64,000 nt of DNA from Pandoraea vervacti (GTDB lineage: Bacteria; Pseudomonadota; Gammaproteobacteria; Burkholderiales; Burkholderiaceae), in contig NZ_CP010897.2 of assembly GCF_000934605.2 (NCBI RefSeq), forward strand, positions 3,224,001-3,288,000, written 5' to 3'. Each line of letters opens with the position of its first letter. Position 1 is the first letter of the stretch. The position numbers were made by a program, and so were the translations under genes. Of this stretch, positions 28,701 to 35,843 are shown piece by piece. Below the pieces are notes generated by a model. It had not been told where the DNA came from. It worked only from the letters and a program-made list of their open reading frames with translations, and ran no database searches.

Positions 28701-28976
28701 GTGGAGTGTGTCGATGCCTTCGATGCTCGCGGGCTGTCCCCCCACCTCAAGCATGTCCAGCACCACGCTCGCCGCCGTCGGCCCCCAGCGTATCGGGAGA
28801 CTGAGCAGGCAATAAACCGCTTGCGCCGCGTGTGGCAGACCGCAGGCGGCAGACATCGTGGCCGCCTGCGCGGTCCAGTCGTCATACGCGCGGGCGGCCA
28901 TGTCCGCCGGCGTGGGTTCCGGCTGCAACGCGCAGGTCACAGGCGTCGTGCGGGGACCCTGCACTTCGATTGGCAT
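22740..28976 (-). CDS. Giant paralogous protein 1 (2078 aa), putative toxin/effector
   Basis: I cannot assign a function. The start at ATG 28976 has CCGGAG upstream. There is no Sec signal. The polar N-terminus leads to hydrophobic segments at about 235-275, 962-1005 and 1045-1080. It aligns by eye along its whole length with the protein encoded just upstream: VTYREVGHLYQ at about 660, ALGHHYLHES at about 690, LMISIKRGTWRQW near 830, LPPGYVIAFV near 1160, LWLWHVRRV, VVVSLRTGQLLRWP near 1490, IPPGYQVLVM near 1775 and CIRYWDFDDC near the C-terminus. Two of these blocks look duplicated within the protein. A Pro-Thr hinge spans about 1357-1386 and a Pro-His-Ala repeat about 334-357. Size and layout recall DUF6543/dermonecrotic-toxin proteins, a tentative link. 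Confidence 0.85.
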   Translation of the reverse strand: MPIEVQGPRTTPVTCALQPEPTPADMAARAYDDWTAQAATMSAACGLPHAAQAVYCLLSLPIRWGPTAASVVLDMLEVGGQPASIEGIDTLHTLDMPTGELLARLLSRAGCPLPGKSHDNALSLCCAQARFGVWIAGSPCWASDEASFGGFYHALFAAVKSCDPACITDREVEHMLPLLPALVLRCPEAAQRAWERATTQGRRRGMAHAPVHAPTNGNALRPRRAPAWDGALSQTCALLAAGGGLAYAGAAISPLIGAVAGAVFEAAALTFGVASLWRCAPDDAAQARYAQALTLMLPELRPWHIRQVMARLDGAERRLNIFHVVGSLRYALRDASPDALPHAFPHAFPHASSRALSRAPSQVCPQQAPERVIAQWGASDVERVAEDIAQARRPAAQHRIAQILEPLLTLADQYGMLAPWDGAGEVRDAHAIRYARAWQAQVPVHSPCRLTHLSHGAGTAPADVGRRTRDANDWGEVPSVRPASEAIPASSPSSVALKDPLRDAGLQTAAWSLGAYLRGRYRNVIPATGLAAVTSLALTYWRRESASVPSGVAAHSVDSADSIEAMPLASPLTATRAPANASRQFARPSGGGPVDLRDKLSLAQLLTLHAWMGWQIDEGSFAEFSTRAKDYSIDTVMRVFHDYVLAHGGPTGVVSWNAPVNVTYREVGHLYQAHGFGTGIHVKAAFPLWQVALGHHYLHESLRLGGSTIVASVRAGDEAVQPFLRVVNDDKFRQALLAHDVQSIEALGRNRQASIAFSTYVRTSVSKAVLDALAAGVTLSTGDAFAASRLTRKALDRIQGLRLELVTYRGDVVAGLVALRDPALDRALMISIKRGTWRQWNRQEEVTPAFREFMLDHLPIRSVLRVNGLFRWNSVQFRFAPRRGADVNGKSMGGAYGVRPAKSLMSYANAGSLGRPYRPELAFRADDRIWPALWEAELKTMRKNLDVQIVTADVRGTRDWHQLTVSMLQGAMVMFPILAGAFPLSILDTGAFFRVGATALAIGQISALSRSETTATLRELRRMHDGIKQMAAVMLVNQVGASGEPLEKILRALLSAGIVAAGQLLRNVRPLIGATPTHMLVRLVFSERARGLTALSSANATKEAPWRTIARLRQEDIAAGTPTWQGLRDDAKSDVKGEVKAFLGQARVCVQTLDELTHLPPGYVIAFVHRVRAGSGARGRTVKSGMFFAGVTCGRGAVVGRSIEPEIVLLGTEGYELLDFVGDHANLFEFRQDGIVVCEDVEFEIFVEASVRELIPALPETLLLPQLRGLGSAPDGAGAGVSDARVDASPDEAQANTWYEARTQAERDWQAVTRRWRWLRWGEDPSALEDHPAGSPRAIALVGGDPARSQASGTHATTDMPTPMRTPMPTPIPTPIPTPTPTPMPTSGPTRESTASTPETVGTSTLAVFGIRKPGMVIETLWDRPAFRTALHDTIATLETGLWLWHVRRVDDASGMLLAARLAGRIDPRAVETFGVTVAGVIALANDLDTVVVSLRTGQLLRWPKTPKAPELEAMRRFLLSHLHQGDANDLGDLLTGKVLPVDSSIQLFKSRRFKGDWRVALENDLRDWIADEVTCLTGSRRKAGVLRCERPDREADDLMYLLGRAARALRGETELDMMRDLRDVLGAGDGQAVAAVTAQIRRDAGGNGDRPSLMFAHYLGATLQEYARDNFEFTLGQSPPDQARSIAERWCSHARFRFMSHVTHGDIASLVRSGLTVPAFGSALRRFGAYQDFGDFGVMQSMVRQHIGYKGGRFGPIQLGASLVEVVNRFSIATIPPGYQVLVMSAQHSSVSPRIYGELTTLGNGVAAGWLSLNATLDDPWNMQYLRVELARDDDSRLRFDNGFRLRDKTLVRVWVDENTPGLLSGKPAPSHQTHAFTNTALLQSLKDNARVNQAIQGNFETDPQDTVFIGGEVASEIFTILQTHNITGIRYRLIAAWDAPRQRKPRLSFALTGRFAVPAPGNLETRHVDDAKTLAPERHPVVVDLFASRLLGHGHGVSSIGYVAGESDWRAAYTRHGGNRCIRYWDFDDCTAMVEAGMRCQRSPGVLAYGDHPQAYVLVVPDWHDIPQPGWHPNRE
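24820..24904. repeat. Hexanucleotide repeat encoding a Pro-Thr hinge
   Basis: GGTGTC/GGTATC/GGCATT-type hexamers repeat about 13 times, read on the minus strand as PTP-I/M/T units of the giant protein 1. Because the unit is 6 bp, length changes would keep the frame. Confidence 0.85.
27905..27975. repeat. Imperfect 12-15-bp repeat encoding Pro-His-Ala units
   Basis: Variants of GCATGAGGAAAC and GACGCATGAGG-like segments repeat four to six times and encode the HAFPHAFPHA stretch in giant protein 1, at about residues 334-357. Confidence 0.75.
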
Positions 28977-29071
28977 GTCGGCTCCGGCAAATCTGCGAGG
29001 TGCGACAGATGTCGCTCATCTGCCCCTTGCAGCGAATTCGGCAGACGCGGGGGATGTGGCGGCCGTGTCGG

Positions 29072-32000
29072 CTACCGCGCGGATCGCCACGCCGGCGAGC
29101 ACAGAAGCACGCCGTTTGGCCTGAAATCGCCCGCCAGCCCGCCAGGGGCGACGATGAAGTCCTGCGCGGCAAGCTGCGCATCGTTGGCGGTACTGAAGTC
29201 GAAGTACTTTACGCATCGGCCGTCGGCGTAGCCTCGATAGATGTTCTGCCAGTCGTGTTCGCTGGCGATACAGACATCTCGCGTGAGCGTGACAGCGTCG
29301 CCCAACGCCTGTCTGGGAAACAGGTCGACTACCACCCGGCTGACATTGCCAGCGCGAATCCATGCCGCGGGCGCCTCCCCCACCATGGCGAAGGACACGC
29401 GGGGCCGGAACTGATCCGGCGCGGACCACGCCACGATCAGTCGGTATTTCACCTCGGTCGCCCCGTGGTTCCCAAGCATCTCCGCGGCCGTCGCGAGCAG
29501 ACGTTGCAGCGCGCTGTCCAGCCCCCATCGCGCTGTGCCGGTTTGCCGAGACCGCAACGCGGCGACATTCGGATGCGCCAGCAACCGGTCGGCAAAAACG
29601 CTTGCATCGATGGTGCCGTTTTGCAGCATGGGGGCCGAAGGTTCCGCGAAGAGGCCGGGCGCATCGCTCTGCACCCAAAGCCGCACGACTGCCCCGTCGC
29701 GATGCCAGACGGTGTCGTTCCCGGATCCGACGATGCCCGCGCCGCCCTGCGTCAAATCGGCCGCCGTCAGTGCAAAGCGAGGCTCCGACAGCGTGCCGAC
29801 GTGACTCGCCACCGCAAATCGCCCATTCCCCAGACTGAGCATGTCGTCGTATCCCTTCGATTCCGGCGCACTCTCCGAGTCGGCGTCAACGAAGACGCGG
29901 TAGCCGCGAGGGACGTTGCGGACCCCATCGACGCCGCGAAGCGCGAGCAGCTGCGGCGCCCCGCGCTGACGCGGATTGAACCAGCGGTCCCCCGGCAAAT
30001 GCCGCCAGACGGCGGAAATCGCCGCGCCGAATTTGCCGTCTTGCAGTCCCATGCCCGCACCGAGCATTGCGCCGGCGAAGTCGGCATTGCCCATCCCGAA
30101 TTCCACGAGGTTCGCAATGTCGTCGTGCACACGCGCAATCACGCGACACCGGTTCACCTGCTCGACGAAACCGGCAACGAAGGCAACGACGTCTTGCGCG
30201 GCGCTGTCGTGTGCGCCCGTGTCGGTGGGCGTCGTCGTGAAAATATCCGCCGAGAACTCGCGAATCGCGGTGCCGATATCGCGGGCCAGCGACAGGCTCG
30301 GCGCAGTGCGCGCGGCATCGACCGGATCGTTCAGATACATGACATCCGGCGATAACGGTGTGCCCGTGGTCGGTACACCGGTGATCGCCTCGATCAACGC
30401 GCTGGCATTCGCCGTTGCCGTTGCGGTCGCGGTTGCTGCACGACATGCCAGCGCGGCAACCCCTGCGTCAAGCGCGCCGCCATGCTGTATCGCATGGATC
30501 AGGAGGTCCCTCAGGTCGTCGATCACGCGAGCGATGGGGTCGCCCCGCGGCGTCTCTTCGAGCGTCACGCTCGCGCCGCTCCCACCCCGCACGTCAGGGT
30601 CTCGCGCATGCCTGGCGACGAACGCGTGGACTCGCGCATTGGCCTCATCGGCATCGCCACGCTCGCCAGCGCCCGTTGGCAAGGCGACGGCTTGCCCGTG
30701 CGTCACTGAGAGCAGTACGCCGCACGTGCCGTCACGCAATCCGACGATGCCCGGCAGCCGTGTGCCATTGACCAGCACCGACCGGAACGCGTCACGCCCG
30801 GTCAGCGCGCCCAGCATCAGGTCGCGTTGCGGCGGCGGCATGTGCGCAACGTGCCAGAGCAACAGGCCGCGGTGCACTCTCACGACATCTTCCGTGAGCG
30901 CCGCCCGAAAATCGGGGGCATTCCATAGCTCGGCAAGCGTCGCTGCCGAGATCGTCGCGCCGCCGACGCCGCCCCGGGCCATTGGCGACGCGGTTGCACT
31001 CGACGCCAGCGATAGGCGCGATGCCATCGTCGGGGGCGCTGCGCAGGGATGTGCGCGAGCTGTCACATTGAGAGACAGTGCCTGCGTGTCGACATCCACC
31101 GCAATGCGTCCCTCGCGCGCATTCCACAGGTCCACGAACGTTTCCCACGCATCGTGTGCCCGCTTGCCCCGTGCAATCGGTATCGGGTGGCGGCCGCGCG
31201 GCGACACCATCGGCACCGCGGATGTCGGAATCACCACTTCCGGCTTCCCGCGCTTCATCGATGGCGGCGCGTGCGGCGCGGGCGGCACGTGCGACGCATG
31301 ATCGGTCATCGGCACGTACGATTTCGGTGGCGTTGGCAGCAGATTCGGCGCGTGAGGCGGGGGCGGGAGATGCGGCGCGCGGGTCGACGGCGGCGTGGGG
31401 AGAACGGTAGTCGACGGTGGCAGGTAAGGCGCGTGCGGTGGAGGCGCCTTGAAGTGTCCGCTCGATCCCGGCGGCGTCGGAGGAGCGTGGCGTTCTGCAC
31501 CGTCCTGCTTTGCATGGGGTGCCGGAGGAACGTACATTCTTCGCGGCGCGGGCGGCTTTGTCGTCGTTCTCACCGGCGCTCTGTGCGTTGGCGACGTTCT
31601 CGCCGCCGAGGCAGGCGTTGTGCGGATCGCAGGTGTCACTGGCATCACTGGCGTCAGTGGCCCATGCGGCATTCTCGACGCCGACGCCGCGCTGCTTGAC
31701 GCCTCGGGCGCGGCGGTCGGCGTGGATTCGGCGAGATCGCCGACGGCGTGCGACATGAGGCGCCGGGCTTCCGGCATCCGGTCGGAGAGCGCTTCGACAT
31801 ACATCGTCCCGGTGACGCTCCCCCATTGAAAGCGCCCGTCGGAGAACGTCATGCCGCGCATATCGAATCGCTCGATGGCCGCCGTCGGAAAAGACGTGCT
31901 GTTGCGCGCCGTGGCAGGCGTGTCGTCGACGCGGATGCCCAGCAACTCGCCGTGGCCGCCGGTAATGCCCGCAAAGAACATCGTGCCATCGGACTCGGCG

Positions 32001-35000
32001 AACGCGAATCCGTAGCCTTCGGGCAAGCGCTTTGCCTGCCGCGCAGAGGTGACCTGCAGGCGCGCCGCGCCCAGATACCGGTCGACGTGGCGCTCGCCAT
32101 CGCCCACCGGTACCGTGGTTTGGCCATCGGTCATGAGATTCCACGAGCGTTTGATCACACCTATCGACCTCAAACTGTGTGGCAAGGCTCCGGCAGAGGT
32201 GTCGTGCATCGGGTCCGTTGGCGAAGCCATCGGCTTGCGCTGCCGCCCTTTCGCTGCGCGGTTCCGTGCGCCGTCGTTCGTCGTCGCGCCCACCTCCTGC
32301 TCGCCCTGCACCATCAGGCGGATCTGATTGGCAAAGTCTCGCCGACGCTGTGCAACCGGCGGCCATGCCGCCATGAAGGCATCCCATATCTGCACGACGC
32401 TCGCCGTTTGCGCCGAGTGCTGAATGAGCCAGTCGGCCAACGCGTCGAGCGTGCGGACATTGGGGATGCGAAGCAGCGCCGCCAGTGAGCGCGACAGCGA
32501 GATGTCGTACTGAATGCGCTCGAGCTCGTCGACATCGGCCCGCGTGGTCGGCGCGTTGGTCGACGATCCCGACGCGTACGAAATGCGCGAGCCAAGTTCG
32601 AAGGCGATCGACAAGGCGATCCCGGCACGTCCCAGTCCCCGGAATGCTGCCGTCGTCGCAGGGCTGACGAGCGTCAGACGATGATGCACCATATGGCGCA
32701 GGTCGCTGGCGCGTTGTTGCGCGCGCCACGCGCTCGTGACGATCAGCAAGTCGCGCTCCTGCGCCGCACGGCGAAGCTTCGCGAACCATAGCTCGCGCTT
32801 GGGCGACGGGCAATTGACGAACCTGAACGACGGTGCAAACGACACCGCGTCGTACAAGACGCCAAGGCCCTTTGCAGGTGTCGACGCCTCGCCGTCAGGT
32901 GCAACACGCCCTCCTCCTTCTCCGCTCACGCCACGCTCGCCGGCGGCGACACAGGCGCGGTTGCTGATGACGGGGGGCGCTTCGATCCTGAACTTGAAGG
33001 CGTCGTGTCGCAGCGGGCTCGACGCCTTGAGCTTCTGCTTCGTGGACAAATGCGCATGCAGAAATGCGCGCAGCGCATCGCTCATCTCCATGCCGGGCTG
33101 CCAGCCGAACGTGGTGCCATGCCGGATCGACATCAGCAGCACGGACTTGCCGTCCGGTGAGGACGCCGCCAGCAAACCCGGCAGGACTTCCTCGTCGAAC
33201 GACATGACCCATACGGCGTCGTATCCGACCCAGAAGCGCTGATGCGGCCCCCCTAGCTGATGCCACGGACGCCCGCTGCGCCCCACCTTGCTCACCCGGC
33301 TGCCCGGTGGCAACTGACGCTCCCACGCGGCCGTCGTCGCATTCATTAGCAGACCGACGAACATGTCCTGCACGTAGGATTCGAAGGCGGTCCGCAGCGC
33401 TACCGAGGTCTCCATGGCCGCCAGCTGTTCGCGATCGTGTTCGATCAAGGCGTGGCGAAAGGTGTCGTCGTTCACTGCCGAGAGGAGTTTTTTTGCCGCG
33501 TCGTCGACGACCTGGACCGAGCTCACCTCCCGCCTGGCGAAGTAGAAGCCGGATTCCGGCAAATAATGATGTCCCAGCGCGACATCGAGTACGGAGAAGG
33601 TGCGCGTAGTGCTCATGCCCGCGGTGAAACCGAACCGGTCGGGGTCGGCCGAGCGTCCATATTCCCGGTACGTGACCTCGACCGTCGCGTTCCACGGCAG
33701 AACAGCCCCGTGCCCGAAGCCCTCTCTCGGATATCGCTTGCGCAACACAACGCCCATGTCCTTGCTGATCGAAGCCCGCACTTCGTTGCGATAGTTTTCC
33801 ATCGCGGTGGCCGGCGATTCGTCCCACTGCGTCGAATCGATCACCCCAAGCATCTGATCGAGCGTGAGCGAGCGATGGCCGGGCGTCGGCACGAATGTCG
33901 GCGCTAATGTCGGCGATAGCGCGTGCGCCCCTTCGGCCGGGGACTGCGCGAATCCGGGCGAGTCGATCCGATTCGGCGCCGGCCGGCGATGGTTGGGCTG
34001 ATACCGCAACGCCGAAACGGTCCAGGCGTTGGCTTCGGACGCCATCGCTACCCCCGTGCGCCATTGGGTGGACACGACCGCCTGACGTTCGTGCTTCACG
34101 CGACGCAAGACAAGATCGTCCGGCCAGTGGTTCACGACGCCGCAATGCGCCCCCGGGACCCGCGACGCTGCGAGACCGACCGGGTGCGTCGGCAAACGAT
34201 GCGGCAGGCGAATGGCGTGTACCACGCGGCTTGCCAGTGCGCACACATCCATTCCCTGAGTCAGTGCTGCGACAGCCTCGATCGCGCTGACCCAGCCGGG
34301 CGTTTCGGGACGGAGTTGCGGATGTCGGCGCTCGCGCGATTTGCGCAGAAACCCCGGCCAGTCGATCAGTGAAAAGATGTCGCACGGTGTGCTCCCGCGC
34401 ATCCCTCCGAGTCGACGCTTGAGCAAGGCGGCCACGTCGAACACGTCCATTTCCGCGAACGCGGGGCCAAGACTCGTCACCAGCCGTCGCAACTCGGTCG
34501 CCGTGAGCGAAGGCAGCAGCAAGGCGTACGCCGACAGACACTGCGCGCGTTGGAGCGCCAGCGCGTCGCGCTCGGAGGGTCCGGCGGCACACAAACGCGC
34601 CAGCGCAGCCGCTTCACAGGTCGCGGCCGTCAGCGCGCCCACCATCGGACCCAAGGTCCTCCACAGCGGCCGGAGCTGGCCGACTTTGACCAGCTTCGTG
34701 GATGACGACGATGTCTCGGCGTGCGCCGCCTTCGTCGACACGTGCAAGGCGCCGGCCGCAAAGTAATAGGTCAGTCCCGCCGCCAATCCTGCCGCCCCGG
34801 CCATGAACGGCAGACACTTCCACGCCACCTCGCCCAATCCGACGGGTGCGGCGGAAGTAAATGTCGGCCGGTTCCCTGCCAACTGGCGTTGCCATGCGGC
34901 GACCGCAAATGCCGGATCGTCCACCACGAGGTCCGCCCACATACCGGGAAGCGCCGAGAGCATCGAGAGTTCGACGTCTGTCACATCCGGCGCCAGCACC

Positions 35001-35548
35001 GATTCGAGCACCGCGTACAACAGGCCGTTGTAGAGCGATGCGACACAGGTCCACCTCGCCTGCCCCCCCGTGTCCGCGTCGAATCGACCGTCCCGGTACA
35101 CGATCCCGGGCAGCGCGCCCTCGCGCACGACAAAACCCTCTCGCGCCATCGCACCGGCCAGTCTGCGAAGCCCGGCCTGCTCACGCGTGTCCGCGCAGGC
35201 GTCGCGTCGATCCAGCAGTTGAAAAGCGAGCGCCGACGAGACCGGCCCCCAGCGCTCGGGGGGCAGACACATCAACCCGTACACGACGCGCGCGCGCCAA
35301 TCCTTGTCTGCCAGTTGCCGGGGTAGCCGGATCGTCATCGGCGAGGCGCCGAAGGCGCCTGCGACGTCCGTATCGATAGCCGTATGGGGATGGGCATCCG
35401 TAGCGGTGTGGGGCTCGGTCGCGGCCGCAGGGACATGCGGTTGCCCCAACACTGCCTGTGACGATTCGCGTGCCGGTGGGGGCGCGTTGGCGGGCGCGGT
35501 CGCATCGGGCGTCAGCCAGGAACGCCCGGGCGAAGCGGAAATCTGCAT
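29072..35548 (-). CDS. Giant paralogous protein 2 (2158 aa), putative toxin/effector
   Basis: Function unknown. The start at ATG 35548 has AGGAG 7 bases upstream. The first 80 residues are Ala/Pro/Thr/His-rich and look disordered, with no Sec signal. Hydrophobic pairs lie at about 243-268 and 294-319, with another at about 968-993. Blocks shared with giant protein 1 are VTYREYGRSADPDRFGF at about 625, ALGHHYLPESGFYF at about 658, LLMSIRHGTTFGW at about 805, LPEGYGFAFAE at about 1175, LLLWHVAHM, VLLSVTHGQAVALP at about 1612, VPRGYRVFVDA at about 1877 and CVKYFDFSTA at the end. A roughly 110-residue proline-rich region separates the halves at about 1329-1436. It lies 95 bp upstream of giant protein 1, probably in one operon. 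Confidence 0.85.
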   Translation of the reverse strand: MQISASPGRSWLTPDATAPANAPPPARESSQAVLGQPHVPAAATEPHTATDAHPHTAIDTDVAGAFGASPMTIRLPRQLADKDWRARVVYGLMCLPPERWGPVSSALAFQLLDRRDACADTREQAGLRRLAGAMAREGFVVREGALPGIVYRDGRFDADTGGQARWTCVASLYNGLLYAVLESVLAPDVTDVELSMLSALPGMWADLVVDDPAFAVAAWQRQLAGNRPTFTSAAPVGLGEVAWKCLPFMAGAAGLAAGLTYYFAAGALHVSTKAAHAETSSSSTKLVKVGQLRPLWRTLGPMVGALTAATCEAAALARLCAAGPSERDALALQRAQCLSAYALLLPSLTATELRRLVTSLGPAFAEMDVFDVAALLKRRLGGMRGSTPCDIFSLIDWPGFLRKSRERRHPQLRPETPGWVSAIEAVAALTQGMDVCALASRVVHAIRLPHRLPTHPVGLAASRVPGAHCGVVNHWPDDLVLRRVKHERQAVVSTQWRTGVAMASEANAWTVSALRYQPNHRRPAPNRIDSPGFAQSPAEGAHALSPTLAPTFVPTPGHRSLTLDQMLGVIDSTQWDESPATAMENYRNEVRASISKDMGVVLRKRYPREGFGHGAVLPWNATVEVTYREYGRSADPDRFGFTAGMSTTRTFSVLDVALGHHYLPESGFYFARREVSSVQVVDDAAKKLLSAVNDDTFRHALIEHDREQLAAMETSVALRTAFESYVQDMFVGLLMNATTAAWERQLPPGSRVSKVGRSGRPWHQLGGPHQRFWVGYDAVWVMSFDEEVLPGLLAASSPDGKSVLLMSIRHGTTFGWQPGMEMSDALRAFLHAHLSTKQKLKASSPLRHDAFKFRIEAPPVISNRACVAAGERGVSGEGGGRVAPDGEASTPAKGLGVLYDAVSFAPSFRFVNCPSPKRELWFAKLRRAAQERDLLIVTSAWRAQQRASDLRHMVHHRLTLVSPATTAAFRGLGRAGIALSIAFELGSRISYASGSSTNAPTTRADVDELERIQYDISLSRSLAALLRIPNVRTLDALADWLIQHSAQTASVVQIWDAFMAAWPPVAQRRRDFANQIRLMVQGEQEVGATTNDGARNRAAKGRQRKPMASPTDPMHDTSAGALPHSLRSIGVIKRSWNLMTDGQTTVPVGDGERHVDRYLGAARLQVTSARQAKRLPEGYGFAFAESDGTMFFAGITGGHGELLGIRVDDTPATARNSTSFPTAAIERFDMRGMTFSDGRFQWGSVTGTMYVEALSDRMPEARRLMSHAVGDLAESTPTAAPEASSSAASASRMPHGPLTPVMPVTPAIRTTPASAARTSPTHRAPVRTTTKPPAPRRMYVPPAPHAKQDGAERHAPPTPPGSSGHFKAPPPHAPYLPPSTTVLPTPPSTRAPHLPPPPHAPNLLPTPPKSYVPMTDHASHVPPAPHAPPSMKRGKPEVVIPTSAVPMVSPRGRHPIPIARGKRAHDAWETFVDLWNAREGRIAVDVDTQALSLNVTARAHPCAAPPTMASRLSLASSATASPMARGGVGGATISAATLAELWNAPDFRAALTEDVVRVHRGLLLWHVAHMPPPQRDLMLGALTGRDAFRSVLVNGTRLPGIVGLRDGTCGVLLSVTHGQAVALPTGAGERGDADEANARVHAFVARHARDPDVRGGSGASVTLEETPRGDPIARVIDDLRDLLIHAIQHGGALDAGVAALACRAATATATATANASALIEAITGVPTTGTPLSPDVMYLNDPVDAARTAPSLSLARDIGTAIREFSADIFTTTPTDTGAHDSAAQDVVAFVAGFVEQVNRCRVIARVHDDIANLVEFGMGNADFAGAMLGAGMGLQDGKFGAAISAVWRHLPGDRWFNPRQRGAPQLLALRGVDGVRNVPRGYRVFVDADSESAPESKGYDDMLSLGNGRFAVASHVGTLSEPRFALTAADLTQGGAGIVGSGNDTVWHRDGAVVRLWVQSDAPGLFAEPSAPMLQNGTIDASVFADRLLAHPNVAALRSRQTGTARWGLDSALQRLLATAAEMLGNHGATEVKYRLIVAWSAPDQFRPRVSFAMVGEAPAAWIRAGNVSRVVVDLFPRQALGDAVTLTRDVCIASEHDWQNIYRGYADGRCVKYFDFSTANDAQLAAQDFIVAPGGLAGDFRPNGVLLCSPAWRSAR
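31240..31560. repeat. Proline-rich low-complexity coding segment
   Basis: Within giant protein 2 this stretch encodes repeated P-P-H-A-P, P-P-P and L-P-T-P-P units, an extended linker between its two halves. Confidence 0.75.
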
Positions 35549-35738
35549 ATGAACTCCTGCGGGTAACGATCGGTCGCTGCTCCCTGCAGCCAGATACTCC
35601 TGCCGAGGTCAACACCGTCGAGTTCACTTTTCGCTCAAATCAGGCCAATTGGGAAAGCTGCCGGGCGCAACGCAACCCTGTAAAATGCGGTTCCATTCGC
35701 ACGCCATGTGCCGCTCCCGGGCGATGCCCGTAAGGTGT
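35549..35738. other. Upstream region of the giant-gene operon
   Basis: No gene is seen. The region must hold the minus-strand promoter of the giant operon. A TTGACC lies about 65 bp before the ATG on that strand but has no acceptable -10. On the plus strand CCTGTAAAATGCGG near 35678 looks like a -10 for serB. Confidence 0.45.
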
Positions 35739-35815
35739 CTGAGCGGTTTCCAGGCGTTTTCTAAGCGGTTACTAAGCGGTTACTAAGCGGTTACTAAGCG
35801 GTTTCTGAGCGGTAT
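35739..35815. repeat. 11-bp direct repeat array, seven units
   Basis: Seven consecutive 11-bp units are read from 35739 to 35815: CTGAGCGGTTT, CCAGGCGTTTT, CTAAGCGGTTA three times, CTAAGCGGTTT and CTGAGCGGTAT. The period is close to one helical turn, so the conserved AGCGGT cores face the same side of the DNA. It ends 28 bp before the serB start, in the divergent region with the giant operon. Confidence 0.92.
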
Positions 35816-35843
35816 TTGCGCAGTCGCTAATTTTCATTTCCAG

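Noticed and set aside
30792..32813. 673-residue alternative frame within giant protein 2
   Set aside because: It lies inside the longer frame, is dominated by Arg/Ala, and shares nothing with the paralogue. The giant frame aligns with its sister throughout, which shows which frame is coding.
22740..35548. NRPS/PKS or RTX adhesin as identity of the giant genes
   Set aside because: No carrier-protein, adenylation or ketosynthase motifs and no GGxGxDxxx calcium repeats are seen.
35739..35815. Plasmid-type iterons or a replication origin
   Set aside because: No rep gene, DnaA box cluster or AT-rich unwinding region is present, and the context is chromosomal.
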